From assembly GCA_949361645.1 (NCBI GenBank), contig OX442437.1, forward strand, positions 3,769,921-3,833,920: a stretch of 64,000 nucleotides of DNA. The letters are read 5' to 3'. Below, one piece after another: positions 45,143-56,400 of the stretch. The notes under the pieces were generated by a model. It was not told the DNA's origin. It did not search any database and worked only from the letters and a program-made list of their open reading frames with translations. Numbering within the stretch: the stretch's first letter is position 1; each line of letters starts with the position of its first letter. The position numbers were made by a program, and so were the translations under genes. This stretch comes from Spongilla lacustris. Lineage: Eukaryota > Porifera > Demospongiae > Spongillida > Spongillidae.

Positions 45143-46944
45143 ATGTCAATGAATGTGCAATGGGCACAAGTGCTTGCAGTCAAATATGCTCAAATACAAA
45201 CGGAAGCTACGTGTGTGTCTGCTATTTTGGTTATCAACTCCTTTCTAGCAACAAAACATGCAGCAAAGAAACTGGTAAGCACATGCGAAATTTGATTAGT
45301 AATTGTGAAATCAGCAACACCTTTTAAAATATAAAGGCATAAGTAATATCAGACTTTTTTTTTAAATTTTATTTTATAAAACGTTATGTTTCAGAATACC
45401 TATATGACTATCAGTATATTTTACATATATAGACTCTCTGTAGCTGTACAACACGCTGCATCTGTTATGGGTTCTTTGGGCTAAGAGCAGCTGGAGGACG
45501 TCTTTGTGTAACTTATGTCTATTTGCGATTAGTTGTTATCAACATGTACAATAAATTTGTTTACATGTATAATAATTATATTAAGCAAAGTCTGCATCTG
45601 TCACAGCCCTATATCAGACGTTGAGCATTACCCTTGTTAGGGCAAATGTGAGGGCTCTTCTTTCAAGGGCCATCTCAAACACAGGCTACTGATATATTAT
45701 TTAGTCTAGGTGGTAGGTAATTTAACGTTATGTGCTTGTTTATCTGTATTGTACAAGTTTTTGTCTGAATCTTGTATAAGTGTATTATGTACATGTATAT
45801 ACAACCATATTATAATATTAAGTATTATATATAATTTTTTACATACTGTACATTAGCAGGATCTTATGAGTTTCATGTATTGCCATAAGCTATAGCTATA
45901 ATTACACCCTGCATTTTAATTGTAATGCAAGTTATACATGTATAAGCACGTTAAGCAGCCACATTTATTTATGGCATAATTGTAACTTCAATAGAAAACT
46001 ACTCCACTTTGACGACGTCAGAATCAGTGATTGGTGTAACTGGTGCGATGTGTGCTTTCACAATAATCTGCTGCATCTCTGTGGTCTTCATTGGCTACAA
46101 ATGTCTTAAGAGAAAATTGGTTCTAAACCAACCCTCAAGGTACATGCAAGGCACATGCAGGGCTTTGCTGACGTCATGTTACATAATGTCTAATGTACCG
46201 GACGTAATCCCGGGGGTGCAGGGTGTACATTACGTTTGACGGTTCACACTCGTTGTACTGAGGTCCTTTGGAGTTTGGCCCGAAATTGCCAAGCTCTAAT
46301 TCTTTTTCTCTGGTCTCAAGTTACGATCGCGCTAGTCAAAGTGAAGCTATTCGCTGCCACGCGTGATTACGATAACGTTGGTAACTCGACCTAGCGTGGC
46401 TAATTATTAAAAACACGTCTAGGACGTAAAACATGGTTCAAATGTCCTTACCATGTTTTTCAGCCACGTTAGGTCGACGAGTTACGTAATCACGCGTGGC
46501 GTCGTATCGCAATCGAATAGCTTCACTTTGACTAGCGACTTGGGACCAGAATTAGAGCTTGGCAATTTCGGGCCAAGCTCCAAAGGACCTGTACAACGTG
46601 TGTGCAACGTCAATATAAAAGGGATACTAAACAGGCAGAACGGAAATAAATTTATTTTCTGTACAACACCGTACTAGTAGACAAATGTATACCCCCGGGA
46701 CGGCAGTACATTAGACATGTCTTAGTTGATAGCTTATATGAATTCATGCCAGCCAGATTTTTGATAACCAGTTGTCAAGGGTAATTATTTTGTTTCTCCC
46801 AGTAATAGGTCTTCGCGATCGTATGACATACCAGACATACAAATGTCACAATGTGCCGCTTATGAATTCGTCACTGTTGAAAACAATACTTCGAGCACAG
46901 TTACTGGAAATGAAGATACTTTGAATCTAATAGATAGTGCATGA
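45143..46944 (+). CDS. EGF-domain single-pass membrane protein, last three exons
   Basis: Exon 45143-45274 is a calcium-binding-type EGF module (DVNECAMGTSACSQICSNTN..., six Cys, ending CSKE), phase 1 at both ends. Exon 45995-46139 codes for a short stalk and a hydrophobic helix (VTGAMCAFTIICCISVVFIG), then a basic stop-transfer KCLKRK. Exon 46803-46944 codes for a 47-residue cytoplasmic tail with two tyrosine motifs (SYDIPDI, AYEFVTV) and stops at TGA. All borders are GT-AG and phases fit. It is probably a type I receptor or adhesion protein; tyrosines followed by +3 hydrophobic or Pro residues could be docking sites. The ectodomain exons lie upstream and were not found in this window. An ATTAAA at 46959-46964 may be its poly(A) signal. 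Confidence 0.75.
45275..45994. other. Intron of the EGF gene
   Basis: AT-rich with several TACATGTA motifs; no gene seen. Confidence 0.5.
46186..46718. mobile_element. 533-bp foldback element in the last intron of the EGF gene
   Basis: Ends ATGTCTAATGTAC and GTACATTAGACAT. The arms match over most of their length, for example TTTGGCCCGAAATTGCC... and AGTCAAAGTGAAGCTATTCG, with a short loop near 46446-46454. CCCGGGGGT lies next to each end, as in the element at 43145-43604. Confidence 0.8.
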
Positions 46945-46958
46945 TATGTTGTGTGTGA

Positions 46959-46964
46959 ATTAAA
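46959..46964 (+). terminator. ATTAAA poly(A) signal candidate for the EGF gene
   Basis: The hexamer begins 15 bases after the TGA. The short distance is unusual, but no AATAAA is close. Confidence 0.3.
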
Positions 46965-47431
46965 ACTACCATGATTTGATCCTATAGCTATATATGCATT
47001 TGTTTATTTTATTTTTTATATAATATAAAATTATAACCACGTACAACACTTACATGTTATAAACTGGTATTGGCTGGCAAATAATTAAAACCTAGTTGAC
47101 TGATTTGATTATAAAGTTGTCATATACTGGTATACCCAGTACATGTACAACAATAATAAGTCATAAATTCAGTATGCATATGAAAGCACAACGATGGCTA
47201 AGGTTGATCAGACTTCACAATTTGTCACTGATACAGCTTTAGTTTATATAATTGTTAATGAATGGCTCCCACGGGGCTCACATTACCATATAAAAACAAT
47301 AGGCAGTGATGAGCATGCATATTATTCTTTAATACTTAAGCAGTAAACAGTAATATATATCCTGTGTCCTTTGATGACCTACAGAAATATAATTTAGAAG
47401 ACAAATACAACTGAGAAGGGCACAGAAATGA
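46965..47431. other. Intergenic
   Basis: AT-rich; nothing recognised. Confidence 0.5.
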
Positions 47432-47612
47432 TCAATCATCCGTTTCCATTTCTGCTTCCTTCTCTCTCTTCTTTGCCATCTGTCTGTGTCTCTGAGCTGC
47501 TCTTGCCTTCTCTGTTATGCCTGAGGAAAAAATATCGGTGGCCACAGGTATGTGGTACGATATTGACTATACATACCAGAGATTTCCTCCAATAGATGCA
47601 CTCCTTTCTCCA
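47432..47612 (-). CDS. Last two exons of an unrecognised minus-strand gene
   Basis: Exon 47612-47577 and exon 47520-47432 join in phase 1 (GT at the donor, TTTTTTCCTCAG acceptor). They would read VEKGVHLLEEISG followed by ITEKARAAQRHRQMAKKREK and an acidic end (EAEMETDD, stop). A charged helical C-terminus of this kind is common in nuclear proteins, but I cannot name the family. Upstream exons would lie beyond the minisatellite at 47660-48118, which would then be intronic. Confidence 0.4.
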
Positions 47613-47659
47613 CTTCAAATACAAAAAAATTAATGTGATGAACCACATTAGCTGTGATG

Positions 47660-48118
47660 TGCGAACACCAACCATCACCTTTGCACACTAACCATCACCT
47701 CTGCACACCAACCATCACCTTTGCACACCAACCATCACCTTTGCACACCAACCATCACATTTGCACACCAACCATCACATTTGCACACCAACCATCACCT
47801 TTGCACACCAACCATAACATTTGCACACCATCACCTTTGCACACCAACCATCACCTTTGCACACCATCACCTTTGCACACTAACCATCACCTCTGCACAC
47901 CAACCATCACCTTTGCACACCAACCATCACCTTTGCACACCAACCATCACATTTGCACACCAACCATCACATTTGCACACCAACCATCACCTTTGCACAC
48001 CAACCATAACATTTGCACACCATCACCTTTGCACACCAACCATCACCTTTGCACACCATCACCTTTGCACACCAACCATCACCTTTGCACACCAACCATC
48101 ACCTTTGCACACCAACCT
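47660..48118. repeat. 20-bp minisatellite with a ~193-bp higher-order period
   Basis: Units like CACCAACCATCACCTTTGCA, some shortened by 6 bases. The variant order (CTCTGCA, CATTTGCA, CATAACATTTGCA) repeats with an offset of about 193 bases, so a multi-unit block was duplicated. Confidence 0.9.
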
Positions 48119-49653
48119 GCAGAGTAAAGCCATGTCTAGTCAATCAAAAAAAAACTATGACCTTCTCTAATTTATTTCAAACTGTGCCTAACTACTGACC
48201 TCATGTACCTCCTATACATACACTTCAATTATCTTGTCCCCAGGCCAAACCACTTTTGAATTACACAGACTTAATGTTTTAAATAACAATACTTATTCAC
48301 GTGGGCGTTCCCATCTATAACTCAGGCAGTCGTTACAGTTGCGCAGTACTAGTAGACCCGCACAGGTGGACCACAATTGGACCACATGCATATGCACGTA
48401 TACCGTTTATACGGTATTCATAGCTAGAACAAGGCGAAAATCTTTGATTCAAAAAGTAATAATGCGATATTACATAGTAAGCATCTGCGATAGTTGTATA
48501 ACAGCGCGCCGCACAATACCAAAGTGGCAATCTCACGGGTCACGGCTGTTTGCTCTCATTGAAATCGTGGAAATTAAGCCCTACGCCCAGAAATTTTGAA
48601 ATGAACGTAAGTCCCCATGGCAACACCCGGACAACCGATGACCTGTGGATTTTGCTGTACAACAAAGGACATGAAGAGAATAAACACATCAATACTCCAA
48701 TATGATTTGGCACACCTCTGAACTTTGTAAAACAGTTTAAATCACGTGATTTTAGTGTGCTACTGCGTACCTGTTGCCACCCGAATGCAGCCACCTCGGA
48801 TCGGATATTTGGGACATACCGAGAACAAATCGTTAGCTTCAGTCTTTGGAACGTAGAATTGCGGAAATAGACCTTTCGTGGTAAGCTGCACAGATTGTGC
48901 TACCAATTTATGTCTAGAGCTAAGCTTAACGCATTTTCTGAAGTGGGTTTTAAGCTATGGCAAATCGGCCATTTTGATCGAATTTGATGTGGTAGCGTGT
49001 GTTCTTACTTAGATGTGTGGACGTGTAAAAACGATACTATTGTAGCCTAGCAGTAGGTATCATCAAGTGACCTCTTGGGAAAGGGTATAGCTGCTACCAT
49101 GTCAGGAGCTATATACTAGTATGCAGACTAAATGTTCCTTCATGAGTACACCTCAGCCTTTCTACTGGTACATGTACCTTGTTTGGTATTGCAGTGTATA
49201 GTTGGACATTGCATATGTTAGCAGCCTGAGGTATAAGGCCACCCCCAACTGGAGAGGACTGCACTGCAGGCAGAAGCATACTCTCCAGCTGGCCTAAAGC
49301 CATGCGGGATACTACTGTCTCTGCCTTCTGGTACTGGGGATGAGGAGATCACAAAGCAGCAGTGGGGACAGATCAGCCCAAGCTAGTCAGGCAAGCCAGG
49401 TGTCACCCTTTCCCTCTTCTCACCCCTCTTCCCCCTTCCCTCCCCCCTTTCTTTTGTGTATATCAGTTAGATGCGGCCCATTTACCCCTATGCCACCTGT
49501 ATTTGTCCATTTGTTCCTGACTTTCATTCTTGAGACTTTGTATTGAGGTATATACATGTAGATCTGTCCTTGATCACATACACACACACATACACACACA
49601 TACACACACATACACACACACATGAGGTGTTGTATGTTGTAAATATTTCCAGG
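48119..49653. other. No gene recognised with confidence
   Basis: Contains a (CA)n tract at 49576-49622. A segment near 48560-48600 (CCTACGCCCAGAAAT) is similar to one near 50945-50975. Confidence 0.4.
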
Positions 49654-50046
49654 TCACATATCAGAGGCGGCAAATTGGAGGCCGCAAAGATCTCTAGCCA
49701 TAATGTGCAGGAGTCACTGGCTGCCCATATCAGGCTCTTAAGACTTAAGGCTGCAGTCCTCACTGGTTGCTATACTGGTTTGTACCCCCACCCCCTCCCC
49801 CTGTTGTCTCTCACTCCAACGTTATGCCGTTATTTTAATAAGCTGGACCTTGCTCAAGGGGGTGCAGTCCACCAGAACATGCTTCCTTCTCCCTTGTCCA
49901 GCAGATTGTGCGGACTGGTGACACTGCCTCCTGGAACTGTAAATGAAGTAGTGTATGTGTGGGAGGAAGGGGTTGGGACGTTGGATCTGACTCTGTATAG
50001 GAAAGGGGGTTGGGCCTGGGAGTTAGGCCTGTGTGGAGAACAGCTT
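49654..50046 (+). CDS. Possible coding exon(s), unrecognised
   Basis: After an acceptor-like TTTCCAG at 49647-49653 the frame is open to a TAG at 50047. It reads SHIRGGKLEAAKISSHNVQE..., then LAAHIRLLRLKAAVLTG, then VTLPPGTVNEVVYVWEEG. The residue mix looks protein-like, but I cannot assign a family. A donor at 49770 (CTG|GTTTGT) could end the first exon. Confidence 0.3.
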
Positions 50047-50180
50047 TAGGCTTGTGTGGAGAAGGGCTTTAGGCCTGTGCAGAGAAGGGCTTTAGGCCTG
50101 TGTAGAGAAGGGCTTTAGGCCTGTATGGAGAAGGGCTTTAGGCCTGTGCGGAGAATGGTTTTAGGCTTGTGTGGAGTAGG
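50024..50180. repeat. 24-bp tandem repeat
   Basis: About six copies of a unit like GGCCTGTGTGGAGAAGGGCT plus TTA, with single-base variants. Confidence 0.85.
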
Positions 50181-50983
50181 GCGTTTTGCAAGGGCTCATG
50201 TGAAGTCATCTACCTTTCATTCCAGATCTCAATGCATCTCCACTGAAAGGAAACAGCACCACATTTGTAGTGAATTTTCTTCTGCATGACTAATACAAAT
50301 GTGCAAGATGGACAGAAGTGTTCAGGAAGTCAACTAGTCATCATTTTGGCATCAATACCAAAAGAATTTTGCAGCATAGCTTTACAGTCATTTGGTCTTT
50401 ACCTTTAACAACCTTTTGGCACCATCCTGCAGTGTAGTTGTACTTGTTAACAAACGCACGTATACATATAGTAAAACAACCGCAACGCCTGTTGTTTATT
50501 CATATAAAAAACAGAACAATTTGGGGTCTACAGAAAATGCGTTAAGGATTAAGGACTGTGTTTTCTTGTTGCTCCATGTTTGATGGTGAAGGTGTAGGAT
50601 GCCTACCTTAATCTGTCGTTCCCGAAGTCCGCTCGAACGAGATTTGTAAGGCTACTTTCATCTTCGCTCCCGAGTGACCGTATATAAAATACTTGCGCAG
50701 TATTGTTACGTCTCATTTGGTGAGTGCGTACCGAGTGTTTAGAAGAAAGAATGCGTAGGCATTTTTTTTAAAATAGTTTATATATGATTTATCTATATAT
50801 TTAAGGGTACCGACAACGTTGGAACATATGCCTTCCTTAATGAGGTAGTTTCGATTACTGACGTGGTATTTACCGTAATGTTCTAATTACAAACCTAGTT
50901 TCCAGCCGCAAACATGTTTCAATCCATTGAATTGGTGGACATTCAGACCTACGCCCCGAAATAATTATCTCACCTAGCAACGG

Positions 50984-51176
50984 TTGTAATGATTTGTACC
51001 CGTTGGAATTCGCTGTACAGTTACTGAATGGAACACGTGGTGACCTTTTAGACGAGGTATTGTTGAAGATGAAACTGTGCTCTACTGCACAAGGTGTGTT
51101 TCCATGGGCATCAAGAAATGTTACGCTCTGGAGAAGTGTCGTTCAAAAGCGGCCTACTTACGCGGAGGTAAGGTTT
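50984..51176 (+). CDS. Possible exon, unrecognised
   Basis: An open frame reads NDLYPLEFAVQLLNGTRG, then DLLDEVLLKMKLC and SRNVTLWRSVVQKRPTYAE, ending at a good donor (GCGGAG|GTAAGG). It looks helical and protein-like. No start codon or family was identified. Confidence 0.3.
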
Positions 51177-52049
51177 CAAAACTAGTTAGTCCCCAACGTG
51201 CGAACTTCCAGTTGAGAAACGACTTTTACAGAGGTATTGTACATAAATCGAGCTTTCGTTTTATAGTAATTATTTTCTGAGGCGCGATTTGTGTGCTTCA
51301 AAAAGTATAACGTGCAAATATTGTCAAGTGTGTGCTGCGCGCATGTATGGAGGAAGTGTAGGCCTACATGCATATGTACGTGAATACCGGCCCGGTATAA
51401 ATCCACTATGCTATGAAGCAGCAACGTGTTTTGGCCGGCGTACGTTTTGCTCTCTTTGTGGGTGGTGGCTGAGCACGGATTGAGTCAGGAGCAATACTTA
51501 TAAAGCGCTCTTTGACGATACACCGTACTGTAGATGGTGTTCAGTGCTAATTGAACTGTAGTTGGTGTTCAGTGCTTTGAATCGCCGGTGAATTGATTCA
51601 GCACCTTGTTCACCCAGCATGCCAAATCATAAGTTGTATCCGGCTTCTCACCCACTCAACTATAGCTGTGTGCTCCTCTAATAGGTGCATTTTGGGTGAT
51701 ATTTTTTCATTGGCCATGGGGAAATTGGTTCTAAAGTAGTTCAGAATGGAAACAATAGCAAAAAATAATCACATAGTTAATACTTGACCCATCCACAGCT
51801 GTGACATCATGTTGCTATACAGTGCAGATTATAACGGTCGGACATCGGACATTTGTCCAGTCAAACAGGTCAAATGTCCGGTCATTTTTAACATTACCCT
51901 GACAAAATGTCCGGGCATTATTTTCCTTCTATAATTTCTATGAATCGCGGAATGTGTGCGGCTAGCTTGCGACGTTACTTCGACGAAATTATTATATATA
52001 TCGCGTGCGCAAACTAAGTAACCACACCTACTTTTTCGTGCGCGAACGC
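51177..52049. other. No gene recognised
   Basis: A cluster with GGACATTTGTCC and relatives lies at 51839-51915, just upstream of the ZNF862-like fragment. It may be a terminal part of that element. A similar motif is at 52685-52735. Confidence 0.4.
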
Positions 52050-52228
52050 AATGAAACGTGCTTCAGGCAAGGATTCTGCTGATACAGCCCCAAAGCGACG
52101 CAAAGTTAGCCTCACCACCTTCAGGAAGTGGCAAACGCAGTATGAGCGAGAATATCAGACGATGCCATGGCTACGCTGTGACACTGACGATGTGGCCATG
52201 CACCGGCTACATGTACACGTCGGTCTAT
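52050..52228 (+). pseudogene. N-terminal fragment of a ZNF862-like hAT protein
   Basis: ATG at 52050 starts MKRASGKDSADTAPKRRK, then VSLTTFRKWQTQYEREYQTM and PWLRCDTDD. This is the typical start of ZNF862/KIAA1586-like hAT-derived proteins: a basic stretch, then S-x-x-T-F-x-K-W and a W-L-x-C box before the zinc finger. The finger itself is lost; the frame ends at TAA 52228. A relic, not a host gene. Confidence 0.5.
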
Positions 52229-52596
52229 AAACGACTCACTTATGTTTTACTATACATGTAGTATTAGTACTTTTAGTTTGTTTAGCTCTATAGCTACGGT
52301 AATAACCTGTTTTCTGAGGAAAAGAATCTGAGATCCATCCCATTCTCGTCTTTTGATCGCTTACATGTACCTCAATTCCTGCTCACACGCACCATTCGAT
52401 CGATCGCGCGATTAAATACTAATTAACCACACATGCAAAATTAAATTTCGTTAATATAATAGGAGGATTTAGTTAGATCGATCTAGATCCCGCTTGGCTA
52501 GAACAATGTGCAAGCCTGCAAATCCAAGGATGGTAACATGCAGAATGCTGCATAGATTACAGTATGCACTACGGCATTACGTCATTCTTCATATAG

Positions 52597-52656
52597 GAAA
52601 GGGGGGGTCCGGACCCCCTGGACCCCCCCCCCCCCCCCCCCCTAAATCCGCCCCTG
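52597..52656. mobile_element. Right-end fragment of the poly-C TIR family
   Basis: GGGGGGGTCCGGACCCCC, then a 20-base C run and the terminus TAAATCCGCCCCTG at 52656. The left end was not found. Confidence 0.5.
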
Positions 52657-53315
52657 CATACACTACTTAAATATAGTTTGTTAATGTCCAGCCATGTCCG
52701 AACAAAATTGTTGTTGGTCTGACATTTGTCCGAGCTGTGGAGAAAATTGTAATCTGCACTGCTATATCCTAACTCTCTCTCCACATTTCTCATCTGTCAG
52801 TTACAAACATTGCTCATGGATGGAGTGGCATGCTCCAAGCCTAGCAAATGCCCCTTCAAATGTGCCTGCAACCTGCTGAGCATCCATGAGGAGAACAGAA
52901 TACTGCTGGGCCACATTTCATATACACCAATCATCATTCAGTATGTGCCTCACTTGTTGAAGGTCTTTCGGTGATGACTCAAAGTTAACTGGCTTTGATG
53001 CTTAACTTTGGCCTTGACCTTTTGTAACCCTTACAAGAGTTATTGGCTGGAATGATGGTGAGTAGTTCATGTAATAAGCTGTACAAATTTACGTACTCTT
53101 CCCCCCTTCCCCTCCCCCCCTGGGCTCTGGGCTTTCAGACAACATTCTTTGAATTTTGAATTACAGATGGTACGTTTATCTCAGTACCACATGGAGGAGA
53201 TGGTGTTGCAAACATGTGAGAGGTACGCTTCTGCTGGAAGGTCTGTTTTACATGAGTTGCAATGACTGAAGCAATGCATCATTTAGGAGGGACAAGAAGA
53301 CGTCAGGAGCTGCAT

Positions 53316-53609
53316 TTATGCTGGCAGCAGTAAAGGTGGCAACAGGAACGTGTTGTTTGCCGACAATGTCATTCTGCAGACAAGATTTTGGCACAGTAGC
53401 TCAACTGGTCTGTGCAGAATACAAAGGCAGAGTGGACACTTTAGATAGTTGATGGCAGAAACTGATTGTGTAGCAGCTGGCTGGACACTGGATGAAATCG
53501 AAACTGGTGCAATGTACCCAATATGTGTAAATAATGACTGTAGTGATTCACTTGACATTTGGCAGTATGTTTTGTCACATTTTTTCTTCGTACCATCTTT
53601 CACCAGCAC
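53316..53609 (-). pseudogene. RING-like remnant similar to RAG1 N-terminal / N-RAG-TP proteins
   Basis: The ORF contains YLKCPLCLCILHRPVELLCQNLVC, matching the first half of a zinc-binding RING of the kind found in RAG1 N-terminal-like proteins that are repeated in invertebrate genomes (CPLC...PVEL.C..LVC). The second half (C..C with W) is lost after RMTLSANN. The family call is tentative; a plain RING would look similar. Confidence 0.35.
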
Positions 53610-53887
53610 CTCAAAATGCTGGCAAACCTAAATGTGATCATGCAATTAAATTCAGTTATAATTTGCTCCTCACTCACTTCACACTTGTCTACGGTATGGG
53701 CTTTCCACTTGCAGGGCACGACCAAATTTTTAAATGGTATTAGCTTTTTCTGCCTCAAAGCATTTAACACTCTCCCCTTAGCTTACACAGTTTGCAGAAC
53801 GATGATGGGTGGATCTCGATATGATCATCGATACCAAAAGAAAAAAGTGAGCAGTTTTAGATTCGCATAAAATAAAGAATAACTTAC

Positions 53888-54058
53888 CCCTAGCTCTCTG
53901 TGCAGTAAACTTATATCGATCAATTTTCTCCAAAATATCCAAAAATTTAAGGAAGTTTCCAGGTTCAATATTAATTGCTCTGCCCACTGCTTTTAACATT
54001 GCTGCAGCTCTCACCGTGTCTGAAAGCATAAGATTATTCACATCCTCAAGCTCTGTCT
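53888..54058 (-). CDS. Exon of an unrecognised gene
   Basis: Acceptor AATAACAG and donor GGG|GTAAGT frame a 171-nt exon that reads TELEDVNNLMLSDTVRAAAM, then LKAVGRAINIEPGNFLKFLD, then ILEKIDRYKFTAQRARG. It has the pattern of a small all-helical domain. It may belong to the same unit as the RING-like ORF at 53316-53609. I cannot name it. Confidence 0.4.
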
Positions 54059-54415
54059 CTGTTATTATGATTATGGAGTTAAATAAAGCATGTAACCGAT
54101 ATACGTAATTTGCAGCTGTTCTTGCGCCCCAAGATATACGTAATCGCTACGTAATATAGAGAGTTAACTATATTAAAACCTTTCCATGACAATGCTTCAC
54201 GTATAATTAGAATTGTGTATTGTGGTATTGTAACGATTATATGAGCAATGATCCAATCACAGGCAGTTACATAGCACGTGTCTATACATATAAAAATAGA
54301 GACTTATATATCTAACAGTCAGGTGAGGTTCAGGGTGCAGACATGTAAGATGCGCGTCTCAGTCTGTCCTGCGATGCGCAGCTGACGTCACCATTACATC
54401 ACTCCCTTCTTTCAG

Positions 54416-54515
54416 TGTTGAAGGTACGGTCCGTACCGCTCTAGAATACGGCGGTCCCTGGTCGGGTAGCGACGTGGATCAGGCACTGGAGCTGGGCCGT
54501 CTCACTATGAAAAAG
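54416..54515 (+). CDS. Possible 100-nt exon, unrecognised
   Basis: Acceptor CTTCTTTCAG, donor AAAAAG|GTATTG. The frame reads VEGTVRTALEYGGPWSG, then SDVDQALELGRLTMKK. Neighbouring exons were not found. Confidence 0.25.
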
Positions 54516-56200
54516 GTATTGTTATACACTACTGTATAACAGTGTGTATATAGACGTTATTGCGTATACGTGTGTATAACGTCTCAATACGCAGTGTTAT
54601 ACACAGAATACACTGCTAATTGATGTTATACACTAGTGTTTAACAGCCCTTTTTACACAGTGTCTTCATCCTGGACATCGTTGTCGGTAGTCTGGGGACC
54701 AGACTGATGGCTGTACTGGTCCCCAGACTACGTTGTCGGTGGGCTGCTCATCACATATGGAGAAATTGCCCATACATAGGCGGACATTTAGCACTTTTAT
54801 TTCAAATTGATTTTTAAACACATGTACTAAGTACGATAAATCGGTCTGATTGTGAATCTGTAATTTATAGATTTATATCATGAGCCATTCTTGTACAAAA
54901 ATCAAGACAAAAAATTAATTTCTACCGCACTAATTTATTCGTAAAGTAGACATGTTACGTAACATTTATTAACAATTATGTCATTTATCAATAATGTTTT
55001 TAATTAATGGCTAGCTCACGAGACGCATACAAAGCCGATGACGTATTACTAATACTAAGTAAGTAAAAGTAATTGTAGCTCCCATAAACACAGATTGAAC
55101 ACGCACCGCAGATGACCGAAAGGGATGATGTTGGCTTCGTCCAAAGTGGCCGGTCCGCAATTACTAGTAGTTCACGACGGGAGACCGAGTCCCAAGTCCC
55201 AACTCCCAACATGTCATCATATATGCTCCGCCATGCATATTTACCCATCCTTTCAATATTGGCCGGGTGCAGCGTCCGTTGTGCACGTCACGCCACCAGC
55301 ACTTTTTATGCCACCTTTCTATGCGGCAATTCATTATTGCCATGAAGCCTCGATCGCGATCATCGCGCGGGCAACATATCGTAAAAGCAGAGATAATATA
55401 AAGCGATACTTCCTATGATATATGCTATTACATTTATAGTTTCTCTTAGCCCCTTCTGTAGTCAATCATCGACTCAATGTGATATGGGAGATGTAAACGA
55501 TGGGCGGACCGGCAGCGTGGGCGTTTCTCTAGAGCCGAACACATTGGCAAGCTAGAACCCGTACTTCACGTTTATTTCATGTCAAGATATCTAACTTCTT
55601 ATAGGTTAATACATTTACCGTAGTGATCAGGTCGACGGGTCATGCTGCCCTTCCTCATCACTGAGTTACTAGTACGTTTACAAATTGACAATAACCACAA
55701 AGACCCTGCTGCACTTCTTCCTCATCGGATGGCTATCACAGTTACAAGCAAGTCTAGTGTCATATTATGAGCACCAAACAAAACAAAAAAAGATAAGTGC
55801 CTAAGTAGCATCATATAGATACTTGATGGTAGCACATCTCCGTGGAAACAGTTGCAAACAGACATTTAAACAAATTCGCAGCTCCTGATATTGAAACCTA
55901 GAGGAAAAAAGTGATGGTTATGCATCAGAACAAATGCCCCTACCATAAAACCAAAGCCCTCAGCATCATGCACAAAGCACACTCCATCCCCTCCCAATGC
56001 AAAGCTCAACCAAGGCATCAGGACTAGTGCTTGCCCAACAGGCCCCTGTCATTCATTACCCCCCCCCCCCCCCCACACACACACACACATTCTGCACAGT
56101 GTGTGGTTTGTATGACTTATACATGTAACTTCTCTGTATGGTTTCTACTAGAAAGGAGTACAGTGTAGGTGGTACGGAGGTGAAGAGGAAAGACACATGA
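54516..56200. other. No gene recognised with confidence
   Basis: A small inverted repeat lies at 54685-54733 (GTAGTCTGGGGACCAG and its complement). A possible minus exon near 55962-56000 reads GDGVCFVHDAEGFGF (see rejected). Homopolymer C at 56059-56074. Confidence 0.4.
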
Positions 56201-56234
56201 ACACTTAACCTTCAGTACTCACGATAAGTCTAAG

Positions 56235-56400
56235 TAGATACCATGCAGCCCTGGATCAAGCATAGCCTTGGGGGTGGGGGGGCCAGCTTCCCCCCCCCCT
56301 CCCCCATGGCATATGAAATGCCACCCCTCTGGCAGCAATTGCCCCCCCCCCCCCCCCCCCCCCCCCCCCAGCCACACACGCTTCCGTTCATGATTACATA
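56235..56400. repeat. C/G homopolymer-rich block
   Basis: Runs at 56270-56282 (G), 56291-56299 (C) and a 28-base C tract at 56342-56369. Its left side, CAGCCCTGGATCAAGC, resembles a diverged TIR, but no partner was found. Confidence 0.6.

Noticed and set aside
47654..48170. CRISPR-like look of the 20-bp repeats
   Set aside because: Units are contiguous without unique spacers and the DNA is eukaryotic; it is a minisatellite.
55955..56000. Minus-strand GDGVCFVHDAEGFGF as the missing CCCH part of the RNF113-like protein
   Set aside because: Phase would fit and GD..C..HD is suggestive, but Cys-His spacing is wrong (7 and 2 in place of 5 and 3) and no following RING was found.
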